Of a DNA stretch of 64,000 nucleotides, positions 7,748-16,610 are shown piece after piece. Made by a program: the position numbers and the translations under genes. How positions within the stretch are numbered: position 1 is the stretch's first letter; each line of letters starts with the position of its first letter. Source of the DNA: Palsa-504 sp963739615 (lineage in GTDB: Bacteria > Actinomycetota > Actinomycetes > Streptosporangiales > Streptosporangiaceae); NCBI GenBank assembly GCA_963739615.1, contig CAVUBD010000016.1, positions 310,001-374,000 of the forward strand, read 5' to 3'. The notes under the pieces are model-generated. The model did not search any database and was not told where the DNA came from. It saw only the letters and a list, made by a program, of their open reading frames with translations.

Positions 7748-8901
7748 CGGCGATGAGCTTCGAGTTCGCCACGGCCGGCCGCATCATCGCCGGGGCCGGC
7801 CGGGTGGCGGAGCTGCCGGGAGTGCTGGCCGGGCTCGGATCCCGGGTGCTGGTGTGCACTGGCGCGAACCCGGCGCGTCATGCCGGGCTGCTGGCCGGCC
7901 TGGGGTTGCCGGCCGCGGTCCTGGAAGTGGCGGCCGAGCCCACGATCGAACTGGCCCGGGCTGGGGTCGCCGCCGCACGCGAGCACGGCGCTGACGTCGT
8001 GGCCGCGATCGGCGGCGGCAGCGTCATCGATGCCGGCAAGGCCGTGGCCATGCTGCTGGGGAACGGCGGTGACCCGCTGGACTACCTGGAGGTCATCGGG
8101 TCCGGCCGGGCGATTACCGGGCCCGCCGTGCCGTGCGTCGCGGTGCCCACCACGGCCGGCACCGGAGCGGAGGTGACCGCCAACGCCGTGCTCGCCGCGC
8201 CGGAGCATCGCCTCAAGGCGAGCTTGCGCAGCCCGCTGATGATCCCCCGGGTCGCGCTGATCGATCCGCGGCTCACCGTGTCGTGCCCGCCGCCGGTCAC
8301 CGCCGCGAGCGGCCTGGACGCGCTCACCCAGTGCCTGGAACCGCTGGTCTCGCCCCGGGCCAGCCCGCTGACCGACGGGCTGGCGAGCGAGGGGCTGCGC
8401 CGTGCCGCCGCAGGCTTGCGTGCCGCCTACGCCGACGGCGAGGACCTGGCGGCACGGGCCGACATGGCCACGTGCGCCCTGGTGGGCGGGATGGCGCTGG
8501 CTAACGCCAAGCTCGGCGCGGTGCACGGCCTGGCCGGCGTCATCGGCGGCATCGCGGACGTGCCGCACGGCATCGCCTGCGCGACGCTGCTGGCTCCCGT
8601 CATCGAGGCGAATGTGCACGCGCTGCAGTCCGAGGGCCAGGGGGGCCATCCCGCCCTGGACCGCTACGCCACGGCGGCCCGGCTGCTCACCGGCGAGCCC
8701 GCCGCGTCCGTCCAGGACGGCCTGGCCTGGATCCGCCAGACCCTCAACCTGCTCGCCGTGCCCGGCCTGGCCGCCTTCGGCATCGACCCGCAGCACGCTG
8801 ACGAGATCGCCGCCAAGGCCCTGACATCCAGCAGCATGCAGGGCAATCCCGTCGCGCTGAGTCACAGCGACCTGAAAGCCATCCTCCTGCGGGCCCTGTA
8901 A
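7744..8901 (+). CDS. Iron-containing alcohol dehydrogenase family protein
   Basis: A 385-residue protein with the full Fe-ADH/maleylacetate reductase fold. The N-terminal nucleotide-binding half contains VVAAIGGGSVIDAGKAVAML, and PTTAGTGAEVT follows. The metal site is expected from GLDALTQCLE, AVHGLAG and VPHGIACA. In classical members the first motif reads DALxH; here the second ligand is Gln (DALTQ), as in a recognised subgroup, so metal content or substrate may differ. Translationally coupled (GTGA) to the ABM gene upstream. Likely oxidises or reduces a small alcohol/aldehyde or maleylacetate-type substrate with NAD(P). Confidence 0.85.
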   Translation: MTAMSFEFATAGRIIAGAGRVAELPGVLAGLGSRVLVCTGANPARHAGLLAGLGLPAAVLEVAAEPTIELARAGVAAAREHGADVVAAIGGGSVIDAGKAVAMLLGNGGDPLDYLEVIGSGRAITGPAVPCVAVPTTAGTGAEVTANAVLAAPEHRLKASLRSPLMIPRVALIDPRLTVSCPPPVTAASGLDALTQCLEPLVSPRASPLTDGLASEGLRRAAAGLRAAYADGEDLAARADMATCALVGGMALANAKLGAVHGLAGVIGGIADVPHGIACATLLAPVIEANVHALQSEGQGGHPALDRYATAARLLTGEPAASVQDGLAWIRQTLNLLAVPGLAAFGIDPQHADEIAAKALTSSSMQGNPVALSHSDLKAILLRAL

Positions 8902-9002
8902 CCCGCATGATCCGTGCCAGCTGGCGCTTCCGGTCGCTGCCATGCCCCTGCGGCCAGAGCCTGCCCGGCAGGCCTGCTCGCGGACGAGGTGCATCCGCGG
9001 TT

Positions 9003-9197
9003 TCACCACCCGGCGTCACACGGCACGACAGCGCGCCGGCGGCGGGCGGCCAGGGCACCGAACGGCCAGGCAGCCCGGCGCCGGCCCGCAGGCCCGGCCT
9101 GGGCCATCCTGCTGACCCGCTCTTCAATCCGGCGGATCTCGGCGAAGGTCCTGGCTCGGTCCATCTGCTGTGTCTGGTAAACCAGGTAAGCGTTCAT
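9003..9197 (-). CDS. Small conserved-looking hypothetical protein
   Basis: 64 residues beginning MNAYLVYQTQQMDRARTFAE, then IRRIEERVSRMAQA. The amphipathic start (MNxYLxYQxxQxxRAKT) recurs in short actinobacterial proteins of unknown function. The second half is Arg/Ala-rich. CAAGGAGCAAGC precedes the ATG, a usable ribosome binding site. It stands alone between two plus-strand genes. Confidence 0.5.
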   Translation of the reverse strand: MNAYLVYQTQQMDRARTFAEIRRIEERVSRMAQAGPAGRRRAAWPFGALAARRRRAVVPCDAGW

Positions 9198-9473
9198 CGG
9201 GCTTGCTCCTTGACTGCCGAGTGCCTATATCCGCAACTTACGGCTAAGGCGCGCGCCGCCGCATCGGGCGAAAGCCGTATCCGGGCGCCGTTCGCGCGGG
9301 CGCGGGAGCTAAGAGATGGCTTAGGGGCCGCTGCGGTTGCTGGCCGTCGAGGACGTGCAGCCGGTTGACGCCGGCAGCACCCCGGCGCCAGCCATTCGTG
9401 CCTCTTGCCCGATCGGCCGGCAACTGGCGACCGCCGCTCGTGCCGATCAGGGGATCTGGCGGATACTGTGGCC

Positions 9474-9929
9474 ATGGCAGCGTGGAAGGACGTGGAGCAG
9501 GCCGAGCCCGGGTTCGCAGCGCGGGTGCGGCGGCTGTTCGACGCGGGCAGGCACAAGACGATCGCGACGTTGCGGGCCGACGGCTCGCCGCGGATCTCGG
9601 GCATCGAGTGCGAGTTCGCTGACGGGGAGCTCAGGTTCGGGTCGATGCCAGGGGCGCGCAAGGGTGCGGATCTAAGGCGGGATCCGAGGTTTGCCCTGCA
9701 TGGTCCGGCGTTTCACCCCCAGAAGGGTAACGAGGCCGGGTGGCCGGGCGAAGCGAAGATCGCCGGGCGGGCGGTTCTCGCCGGGCTGGCCGGCGAAGGG
9801 CCTGCCGGGGATCTGTTTGTTGCCGACATTTCCGAGGTCGTCACCACCCGGCTGAACCCGGAGGCGACGTTGCTGGTCATCGAGTCATGGACGCCGAAAC
9901 GCGGGCTTCGCGTGGTGGAACGCGAATGA
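9474..9929 (+). CDS. Pyridoxamine 5'-phosphate oxidase family (split-barrel flavin) protein
   Basis: 151 residues: RVRRLFDAGRHKTIATLRAD, then GSPRISGIECEFADGELRFG, then DLRRDPRFALHGPAF, and a C-terminal TTRLNPEATLLVIESWTP. This is the PPOX split barrel used by FMN- or F420-dependent reductases and by some haem-degrading proteins. ATG at 9474 gives the usual start just before the first helix; the frame continues upstream without coding character. The cofactor cannot be settled from sequence. It stands as a single gene. Confidence 0.8.
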   Translation: MAAWKDVEQAEPGFAARVRRLFDAGRHKTIATLRADGSPRISGIECEFADGELRFGSMPGARKGADLRRDPRFALHGPAFHPQKGNEAGWPGEAKIAGRAVLAGLAGEGPAGDLFVADISEVVTTRLNPEATLLVIESWTPKRGLRVVERE

Positions 9930-10104
9930 CGAGGGCACCTGCGCGGGGCCCGCTAGCGGGTTTGCGGTGGCGGCTGTCTCCTTACGGCACATCAGGCACA
10001 GCACCCGCCCGCCGCGTGACACCCCGCCCGCCGCACACGGCCCCGGAGCCGGGCGGCTGTCGCCGATGATCCCCGATACCGTCTAGCTCGTGGAGGACCA
10101 TCGC

Positions 10105-11490
10105 ATGGCCGACGGATCCGGACGATTCGGTGAATCCGGCGCTGACCTGCTCGCTGACGCGGCCGAGCGGGCCGGACGGTACCTGAGGTGGCTCGCTGAT
10201 CGCGCCGTAGCGCCGTCGCCTGAGGCGGTGCTCGGCCTCGGTGAGCTGGACTTCCCCTTGCCGGAGGCGGGGCTTGAGCCGTCCCGCGTGCTGGCGTTCC
10301 TTGACGACGTGGGCTCGCCGGCGACGCTCGCCAGCGCCGGGCCACGTTACTTCGGCTTCGTCACCGGGGGCGCGCTGCCGATAGCAGTCGCGGCGTCGTG
10401 GCTGCTCGCCGCGTGGGATCAGAACGCCGCGCTGTCGGTCATGTCCCCGGTGGCAACCCGCCTCGACTCGATCGCAATCCGGTGGGTCTGCAAGCTGCTC
10501 GGCCTGCCAGCAGAAACGTCAGGGGGTTTCGTCTCCGGGGCGACGATGGCCAACGCGGCGTGCCTGGCGGCGGCACGGGATGCCGTCCTGACGCGAGCCG
10601 GCTGGGACGCTGCCACTCTCGGGCTGGTCGGCGCGCCCCTGCTCCAGGTCGTGGTCGGTGATGAGGTCCACGCCACGGTGCTCAAGGCGCTGGGCTTGAT
10701 CGGGCTCGGGCGCGGCCGGGCCGTGCGGCTGCCGACCGATGATCAGGGCCGCATCGTGCCGCAGAATCTGCCAAGGCTCGGCACCCCGGCGATCGTCTGC
10801 CTGCAGGCCGGCAATGTCAACAGCGGCGCAAGCGATCCTTTCCCGCCGCTGATTGAGTGGGCACATTCGAACGGGGCCTGGGTGCACGTGGACGGCGCCT
10901 TCGGGCTGTGGGCCGCCGCGTGCCCCGAACTCGCGAGCGAGGTCGTGGGCGCCGCGGCCGCCGACTCCTGGGCGACCGACGCCCACAAATGGCTGAATAC
11001 CACCTACGACTGCGGCATCGCCCTGGTACGCGACGCTGAGGCGTTGCGTGCCGCGATGCAAGCGGAGGCCTCCTACCTGCCCGCCGCCGCCGCACGCGAC
11101 CCGATGATGTTCACCCCCCAGTCGTCGCAGCGTGCCCGCGGCGCGGAAGTGTGGGCAGTGCTGGCCGCCCTCGGCCGCGACGGGGTGTCCCGCCTAATCG
11201 CCGGCCATGTCGCCCTGGCCAGGCGGTTGGCGTGCGGCCTGGCAGCGGGAGGGCTGCACGTGCTCAACGAGGTTCAGCTCAACCAGGTCGTGGTGGCATG
11301 TGATGACGCCGGCGCGACTGACGCGATGATTGCCGCGCTGCAGCGCGAGGGCACCTGCTGGTGCGGCCCCACCACCTGGCGGGGACGCCGGGCCATGCGG
11401 ATCAGCATCAGCAACTGGGCGACAACGGAGGCGGACATTGACCGCAGCGTGGCCGCGATTCTCGCCGCCGCGCAACGTACCAGCGCCTGA
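10105..11490 (+). CDS. PLP-dependent group II amino acid decarboxylase
   Basis: 461 residues of the glutamate/aromatic amino acid decarboxylase family. GPRYFGFVTGG opens the fold, GGFVSGATMANAACLAAARD lies in the phosphate-binding region, VHVDGAFGLWAAA carries the Asp that pairs with the PLP nitrogen, and TDAHKWLNTTYDCG has the Schiff-base Lys near residue 295. RISISNWATTEADIDRSV is the typical C-terminus. ATG at 10105 has GGAGG 8 bases upstream; the GTG at 10090 overlaps that site and is rejected. The substrate amino acid is not determined, and the gene is not in an obvious operon. Confidence 0.88.
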   Translation: MADGSGRFGESGADLLADAAERAGRYLRWLADRAVAPSPEAVLGLGELDFPLPEAGLEPSRVLAFLDDVGSPATLASAGPRYFGFVTGGALPIAVAASWLLAAWDQNAALSVMSPVATRLDSIAIRWVCKLLGLPAETSGGFVSGATMANAACLAAARDAVLTRAGWDAATLGLVGAPLLQVVVGDEVHATVLKALGLIGLGRGRAVRLPTDDQGRIVPQNLPRLGTPAIVCLQAGNVNSGASDPFPPLIEWAHSNGAWVHVDGAFGLWAAACPELASEVVGAAAADSWATDAHKWLNTTYDCGIALVRDAEALRAAMQAEASYLPAAAARDPMMFTPQSSQRARGAEVWAVLAALGRDGVSRLIAGHVALARRLACGLAAGGLHVLNEVQLNQVVVACDDAGATDAMIAALQREGTCWCGPTTWRGRRAMRISISNWATTEADIDRSVAAILAAAQRTSA

Positions 11491-11598
11491 CCGGCACCGA
11501 GCCGACGTCCGCGCATATCAGCGGCTCCCGCGTTCGGCTGGCCATCCGTTCGGCACCGACCGTAGCTGTTAGGACCGCCCGGATGAGGAATTCCTTGG

Positions 11599-12009
11599 TC
11601 AGCTTCCGTTTCCGAAGGCCGGGAACAGGCTGCGCGCGGTATCGGGGTGGGAGCAGGCCATGGCCAGCGATGCCGGGCACTTGCCAGGGCTGCCGCTGCG
11701 GCTGGATACCAGCGCGACGGTCATCAGCGCGAGGGTGATCGCGAGCCACAGCAGTGGCGGGGCCCACTGGCCCGGGTGCCGGTGCCCCTGGCGCGGGTAC
11801 CGGCATCTGCGGTGCGGGTGCCGCCGTCCGCGGCCCGCACAGCCGGCCGCCTCCCGCGAGCCAGCCCGGATCTTCTCGCGCACCGGCATCTCCTCATCCG
11901 ACGCGAGCCGGTTGAACGCGCCCAGCAGCGCGGCCAGCCCGGAGTCGGAACCGGTGAGTCCGTCTTTGATCAGGTCCAGGGCCTGCTGCTCGTGTGCGCT
12001 GAGGCTCAC
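11599..12009 (-). CDS. DUF3040 family membrane protein
   Basis: The first 50 residues match DUF3040: MSLSAHEQQALDLIKDGLTG, then LAALLGAFNRLASDEEMPVR. One membrane helix follows (LLWLAITLALMTVALVSS, near residues 85-105). The segment between is rich in Arg/His/Gly, and the tail after the helix is about 30 residues. DUF3040 proteins are small actinobacterial membrane proteins of unknown role. It is a single gene. Confidence 0.78.
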   Translation of the reverse strand: MSLSAHEQQALDLIKDGLTGSDSGLAALLGAFNRLASDEEMPVREKIRAGSREAAGCAGRGRRHPHRRCRYPRQGHRHPGQWAPPLLWLAITLALMTVALVSSRSGSPGKCPASLAMACSHPDTARSLFPAFGNGS

Positions 12010-12172
12010 CGCTGGTCCTCCCGCCGTCTAGCGATGGCCGTCTTATGCCGCAGCGTCATGGAAGCCAGGACAATCCTCCGCCGTGTCGTAGGCCGCAGAA
12101 GGGCCAGACCAACATAAAAAGCCTCCGCCTACGGGTGCGGGGCACCGATGCCGCCGGACTAGGTAGAGGCCA

Positions 12173-12724
12173 TCACCGTGGGGATACGAGAACCCCAGGT
12201 ACTACGCGAGCTTCGTCGCTATACGAGGACGATATAGCAGCCTGTCCGGCAAGGGCGAAACGCGACCCCGGGTGCTCGCGCATGAACCGGGCATGCGCTT
12301 CGCCCGCTTGATGCTCATTCGCTGAGGTCAGGGCCATTCGCGTGGGCGTCCCGCGGGTGTGCGCGCACGCGCCGGGTCTCGCCGAGGTGTCAGACATCAC
12401 ACGGCTGCGCGTGCTGATCGCTGGCCTGCTGCCCAAACGGCCGAACTGCGTGATCGGCACGTGCTTACCGTGCCGACGTTCGCCGATCAGCCCGCGCGCG
12501 GCCTCAGCGGTGAGGACGGTCGTGAGTGCGCTCGCCGTGGCCTCCCACGGCCGGGTGCGCCACACCCAGTCCGGGTAGCCGGGCACGAACGCCTCGGGAA
12601 ACGCCACCAGCCGGGCGCCCTCGGCCGCAGCCTTCTCGCAGAGCGCGACCACCTTGGCGACCGTCGCGTCACGGTCCAGCAGCACCGGCGCGGCCTGCAC
12701 GGCGGCCACCGTCACCGGCTCCAT
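12173..12724 (-). pseudogene. Nitrilase/carbon-nitrogen hydrolase, N-terminal piece only
   Basis: The first 80 residues are clearly nitrilase: TVAAVQAAPVLLDRDATVAK, then LVAFPEAFVPGYPDWVW, where the Glu in FPEAF is the catalytic base. The catalytic Lys and Cys regions are absent. After about residue 85 the reading frame has no nitrilase character (a Ser/Thr/Arg-rich stretch). A GAGAAGGGA site precedes the ATG, so the 5' end is original. It follows the broken hydrolase gene by 3 bases, so both were one operon that decayed together. Confidence 0.65.
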
Positions 12725-12727
12725 CGC

Positions 12728-13504
12728 TCATCCCTTCTCTCTGGCGGGTGCCGTGGCCGCGGCCGAGGGTAGCTGGTCTATGAACTGGGCCAGCAGCTCA
12801 TTGACCACGGCGGGCTGCTCCATGTTGATCATGTGGCCGGCGCCGGCGACGACGCGGTACTGAGCGCCGGGGATGCGGCGGGCCAGCACCGCGGCCATCT
12901 CCCGGAAGCCGGGCACGTCTCGCTCTCCGACGGCCACCAGGACCGGCGTGGCCAGGTGTTCCAGCGCGTCGATGGGCCTCGGCCCGGTTTCCTGGTGCGG
13001 GTCGTGACCTGTCCAGTGCTGACCCGGGTAGCCGCCGACCATGGCCGCGAGCGAGCTGGCCACGTCTGGCTGCTGGCGGGCGGCGGCGAACAGCGGGTGG
13101 GCCAGCCAGGCCTCCCGGCCGGCCCGCAGCCCGCGGGCCCGGGCCTGCCGGGCGGCCTCGTCGAGCGCCGCGGCCGAGGCGGGGTCCCAGGGGACGCCGT
13201 CAAGCACCGCGTCGAGCAGGACAAGGCCGACGACCCGTTCCGGGGCAGCCAGCGCCGCTGCATCACCACCGGCCGCCGAACGACAGCCCGGCCAGCACGG
13301 CCCGCTCGACGGCGAGGTGGTCCAGCAGCGTGAGCAGGTCCCCGGCGTGGGTGTAGCCGACTGCGGGATCGAACGGCCCGGAGGCGCCGAACCCGCGGCA
13401 GTCGTAGCGCACCACCCGGAACCGTGCGGTCGGGTGCACCAGGTATTCGCCGGGCTGACCAGCGTGTGCGTCACCGCGGATGACGCTTTCGGTACGTCGT
13501 GCAT
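12728..13504 (-). pseudogene. Alpha/beta hydrolase, frameshifted near the nucleophile
   Basis: Two frames must be joined. Upstream of about 13270, the frame that is not the annotated one reads FRVVRYDCRGFGASGPFDPA and then ERAVLAGLSFGG, which contains the GxSxG nucleophile. Downstream, the long frame reads AAALAAPERVVGLVLLDAVL and ends with the catalytic-His segment VVAGAGHMINMEQPAVVNEL. A single-base shift at about 13265-13275 separates the nucleophile from the rest. The N-terminal strand with the HGxG oxyanion motif is also not found. Either a decayed gene or partly a sequencing error. Confidence 0.65.
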
Positions 13505-13647
13505 CGACTTCGGCCCGCCGCCCCAGCCGGAGCAGTTCTCCCAGTCCTCCGAGCCAGGCCCGCTACCCGATCAGCTGCAGGCTGACTGGCCATTGTGGTG
13601 GTAAGCGAGGTACCCGGGCCATGCTAACTGGCTGTTCGTTCCGGGGT

Positions 13648-13986
13648 CTAATTCCCGGTAGCCGCCTTGAATTTAACTACCAGCTCAGCGGGGACCCGTC
13701 CGCGGTCTTTCACCTCGATACCCTGCGCCTTGGCCCACTCGCGAACTTCGGTGGTGTTCAGCCCGCTCCCCGAAACCCTTTGTCCGCTTCGGGCCGGCCG
13801 CCGGGCACCGCCGCTGACCCGGCGGGCCGCACTCATATAGCGCGCCAACGCGTCCCGTAGATCCTGGGCATGCTCCGCGCTCAGGTCGATCTCATATTCC
13901 GTACCGTTGACCCCGAATCGGACTGTGCCATCGGCCTCACTGCCGTCAAGGTCATCGATGAACAGGGTCTGTATCTTCTGGGCCAC
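13648..13986 (-). CDS. lsr2: Lsr2 nucleoid-associated protein
   Basis: 112 residues, the usual Lsr2 length. The N-terminal dimerisation domain reads QKIQTLFIDDLDGSEADGTV, then YEIDLSAEHAQDLRDALARY. The C-terminal DNA-binding domain reads TTEVREWAKAQGIEVKDRGR and VPAELVVKFKAATG, with the RGR hook that enters AT-rich minor grooves. Lsr2 is the actinobacterial H-NS analogue that silences horizontally acquired AT-rich genes, which fits its place beside many fragments of mobile DNA. The GTG at 13986 (VAQKIQT) matches the family start; the longer frame to 14043 is not used. GAGAGGAAT lies about 12 bases upstream. Confidence 0.93.
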   Translation of the reverse strand: MAQKIQTLFIDDLDGSEADGTVRFGVNGTEYEIDLSAEHAQDLRDALARYMSAARRVSGGARRPARSGQRVSGSGLNTTEVREWAKAQGIEVKDRGRVPAELVVKFKAATGN

Positions 13987-14164
13987 GGGGTATTCGATTC
14001 CTCTCAGTGCCTGCCGCACCAGCGTATTCAATCCAAGTAGCACAACCGTACAGCCACACCGGTGCGCTCAGTACTGGTCAATCCCGATAAGCTTGGTCAC
14101 ATCGGACCGGTGTCTGATCTGGCGCGACTGCGGGAGAACGAAAGTCAGCGCACGGAGGGAACCG

Positions 14165-14607
14165 GTGACCGACCTTCAGGCCATCGCTGATCGCGTAGAG
14201 ATCGAGGCGCTGCGCGGCGAGTTCACCGACGCGGCGATGATGCGCGATCGCGCCCGCCTCGCGTCGCCACCCCCGACGGCGTGCCGCGGATGCCCAACTC
14301 TCGCACCGTGTTCAACATCCTGGTCGGCAATACCGACGATCACCCGCGTAACCACGCGGCTTTCGTTGATGCCGATCGCAGCCTCACGCCCACGCCTGCG
14401 TATGACATCTGCCCGCAGCCACGGTCTGGCCCGCAGGCGACCGGATATGCGGGCAACGCGGCTGGAGCCCGCGATCAGTTCGCCGCGCTGCTACCCCTTC
14501 GTGAGCAGGTCCTCGGCCCGGAGCATCCGGACAGCCTGGCCGCCCGCGCCGGCCTCGCTCACTGGATCAAGGAGGCAGCCAGCGATCTCTCGCCCGGAGC
14601 AAACTAG
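14165..14607 (+). pseudogene. Mosaic of SnoaL, HipA and TPR gene fragments
   Basis: Three unrelated pieces lie end to end. First, a SnoaL/NTF2-like N-terminus, TDLQAIADRVEIEALRGEFT (14168 onward), which continues after a shift as TPDGVPRMPN. Then, in the same frame, a HipA C-terminal kinase piece: VFNILVGNTDDHPRNHAAF and TPAYDICPQ (about 14300-14420). Then a tetratricopeptide piece: LLPLREQVLGPEHPDSLAAR (about 14490-14560). The last two junctions are in frame, so a chimeric protein could be made from GTG at 14281, but no piece retains a working domain. Most likely debris from repeated insertion and deletion. Confidence 0.6.
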
Positions 14608-14660
14608 ATACCGGGCGGCCTGACCTAGCCGCCTCCATCACCGAGGCGCGCCCGGGTCGA

Positions 14661-14950
14661 CTATGCGATGCCTTGCGCGTCGAGCAGCGCCTGAACCGCG
14701 GTTCGTGCAGCGTCGGTGTGCAGGCCAGTACCCATGACGGCCTGCACGATGGCCCCGTCGAAGACGACGATCAGCTGATCGGCCAGTCGCTGCGGGTTCT
14801 CGGCGCCTGCTCGCTCGGCCTGACCGGCGAAGTAGTCGCGTAGCCGCAGTTTGTAGTCGCGGGCGACCTGCCGGGCCGGATGGCTGGGGTCGGCCAGTTC
14901 GGTGGCGGTATTGATAAAGGGACAGCCGCGGAACGCATCCGACGCCATCA
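14661..14950 (-). pseudogene. TetR-family regulator, C-terminal domain only
   Basis: Residues such as GCPFINTATELADPSHPARQ, then YFAGQAERAGAENPQRLADQ, then FDGAIVQAVMGTGLHTDAAR match the C-terminal ligand domain of TetR regulators. The N-terminal helix-turn-helix of about 60 residues is missing: upstream the frame becomes Ser/Gly/Arg-rich with no homology. The fragment is therefore unlikely to bind DNA. Confidence 0.6.
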
Positions 14951-15103
14951 CCCGCCAAGCCCGTCGAAGACTGCCAGGATCCGCTGGCGAGGCGCTACCG
15001 CCGCTTGCGCTCGTCGGCCACCTCGTAGCCTGGTCCGATGATGTCCAGGTCCGGCCATGACATGCGCCGGCCGCGGGACCATCCGGTGCTTTCTTGGATT
15101 GCA

Positions 15104-15301
15104 TCACGATCGCTCCGTTTCCTGGGCGTGTGAGATCGATTCCAGGGCTGCGTTGCCGAATAGCGCTTCGACGGTCGTTCCCAGACGACGGCAGATCGCC
15201 AGGGCAAGGTAGACCGACGGCGCATAGTCGCCGGCCTCGACCGCCACGATGGTCTGCCGGGTCACGCCGACCGCGGCGGCGAGCTGAGCCTGCGTCAGGT
15301 C
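15104..15301 (-). CDS. Short XRE-type helix-turn-helix regulator, start unclear
   Basis: The frame DLTQAQLAAAVGVTRQTIVA, then VEAGDYAPSVYLALAICRRL, then GTTVEALF is the compact Cro/cI-type regulator found in YozG-like proteins of about 66-70 residues. It is too short to have been picked up as a long ORF. The usual start, MxNRVRELRxxRG, should lie just before DLTQ, but here the sequence reads RDGPGADIQPPS with no ATG or GTG nearby, so the 5' end may be damaged. It faces the MFS gene at 15382 and could once have regulated it. Confidence 0.5.
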   Translation of the reverse strand, partial: DLTQAQLAAAVGVTRQTIVAVEAGDYAPSVYLALAICRRLGTTVEALFGNAALESISHAQETERS

Positions 15302-15381
15302 GGAGGGCGGCTGGATGTCAGCCCCGGGGCCGTCCCTCAGTGGCCGTGCGCGGCGACGTGACGTCAGCCCGGGCCGCGGTC

Positions 15382-16374
15382 ATGGTGAAGGGTGCTGTGC
15401 CGCCGCGTGCCACGTTCCGTGACGTGCTCGCGGTGCGCGAGTTCCGGGCCCTGTGGCTCTCGGTGATCCTTTCCGTAGCCGGGGACCGCCTGGCCCTGGT
15501 CGCCCTTACCCTGCTGGTTTTCGACCGCACCAGGTCGCCGCTGCTCGCGGCCGTCGTGTACGCGGCCGGGTACCTGCCGTGGGTGATCGGCGGCCTGTTC
15601 CTGGCCGGCCTGGCCGACCGGCACCCGCGCCGCCTGGTGATGGTCTTCTGCGACGCGGTCCGCGCCGTCCTGGTCGCGGCCATGGTGATACCGCAGATGC
15701 CCATCGCGATCCTGGTGGCGCTGCTGTTCGCGGCCACGATGTTCGAGCCCCCGTTCGCATCGGCGCGGGCCGCCATCACCCCCGCCCTCCTGCACGGCGA
15801 ACGCTACGTCCTGGGCACCGCGATGATCCAGACGACCTCCTACGCCGCCCAGGTCGCCGGCGCGGCCGGCGGGGGAGCGGCGGTCGCCGTCCTCGGCGTA
15901 CGGCCCTCACTCCTCATCGACGCCGTCACGTTCGTGTTCTCGGCCCTGCTCGTCGGCCTGGGCACCCGGGCCAGGCCGGCCGCAGCCGGGCAGGGAACCG
16001 GCCTGCTGCCGGCGCTGGCCCGGATGCGGGACGGATTCCGGCTGGTCTTCGGCGACCCGGCGCTGCGGACCTTGCTGCTGTTCGGCTGGCTCGTGGTCTT
16101 CTACACGATCCCCGAGGGAATCGCCGCCCCGTACGCGGCCAGGCTCGGCGGCGGACCGGTCGTCACCGGCGGCGGTGCCGGGGCGGTCGTCGCGGTCGTG
16201 CTGACACTCAACTGGCGCCACGTGTCACCACCCGGCGGGCGTCACGCATCCAGACGGCGCCCCGGTCACGCCAGAAACTCAGTGCCGCCGCCCGACCGGC
16301 ATAAACGGCCGTTTTGTGCCCCTGTGTACGAAACAGGGCGTGTCACATACAGGACCGGAGGGCCGCAAGCGTGA
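15382..16374 (+). CDS. MFS transporter, C-terminally truncated
   Basis: From ATG at 15382 the protein reads FRDVLAVREFRALWLSVILS and LADRHPRRLVMVFCDAVRAV (the loop 2-3 motif of MFS proteins). About eight membrane segments follow, to FGWLVVFYTIPEGIAAPYAA. After about residue 275 the frame becomes polar and Arg/Pro-rich with no membrane segment. Family members have about 410 residues and 12 helices; this one has 330 with only the first two thirds recognisable. Probably non-functional. The frame also extends upstream of 15382 over the HTH gene, but without coding features. Confidence 0.65.
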   Translation: MVKGAVPPRATFRDVLAVREFRALWLSVILSVAGDRLALVALTLLVFDRTRSPLLAAVVYAAGYLPWVIGGLFLAGLADRHPRRLVMVFCDAVRAVLVAAMVIPQMPIAILVALLFAATMFEPPFASARAAITPALLHGERYVLGTAMIQTTSYAAQVAGAAGGGAAVAVLGVRPSLLIDAVTFVFSALLVGLGTRARPAAAGQGTGLLPALARMRDGFRLVFGDPALRTLLLFGWLVVFYTIPEGIAAPYAARLGGGPVVTGGGAGAVVAVVLTLNWRHVSPPGGRHASRRRPGHARNSVPPPDRHKRPFCAPVYETGRVTYRTGGPQA

Positions 16375-16393
16375 CACAGTGGCATGTCGCAAT

Positions 16394-16570
16394 TCAGGCC
16401 TCGGAGGCCGGCGCGGCGCCGCGCTCGGCGACGTCCGCGAGCTCGGTCAGAGCCGCGGCGACGGCCCGGGCCTCGCCGGGGGTGATCTCCGCGCACAAGT
16501 CGGTGCGCTCCCCGGCGGTCCCCAGGTTGAGCTCGATGAGGGCCGTGACTTCCCGGTCTGACCAGCACGA
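16394..16570 (-). pseudogene. Short coding-like fragment without a start
   Basis: The frame reads DREVTALIELNLGTAGERTD, then LCAEITPGEARAVAAALTEL, which looks like a real helical protein. A TGA closes the frame just upstream and no start codon follows it. I do not recognise the family. It ends at the TGA at 16394-16396. Confidence 0.3.
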
Positions 16571-16610
16571 TCATGCTCGTCTGGGGCTGGTGACACGTTT
16601 CTTACCGGCA

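Noticed and set aside
7633..9009. 458-residue minus-strand ORF opposite the iron alcohol dehydrogenase
   Set aside because: Antisense shadow; the plus strand encodes a complete enzyme with conserved motifs.
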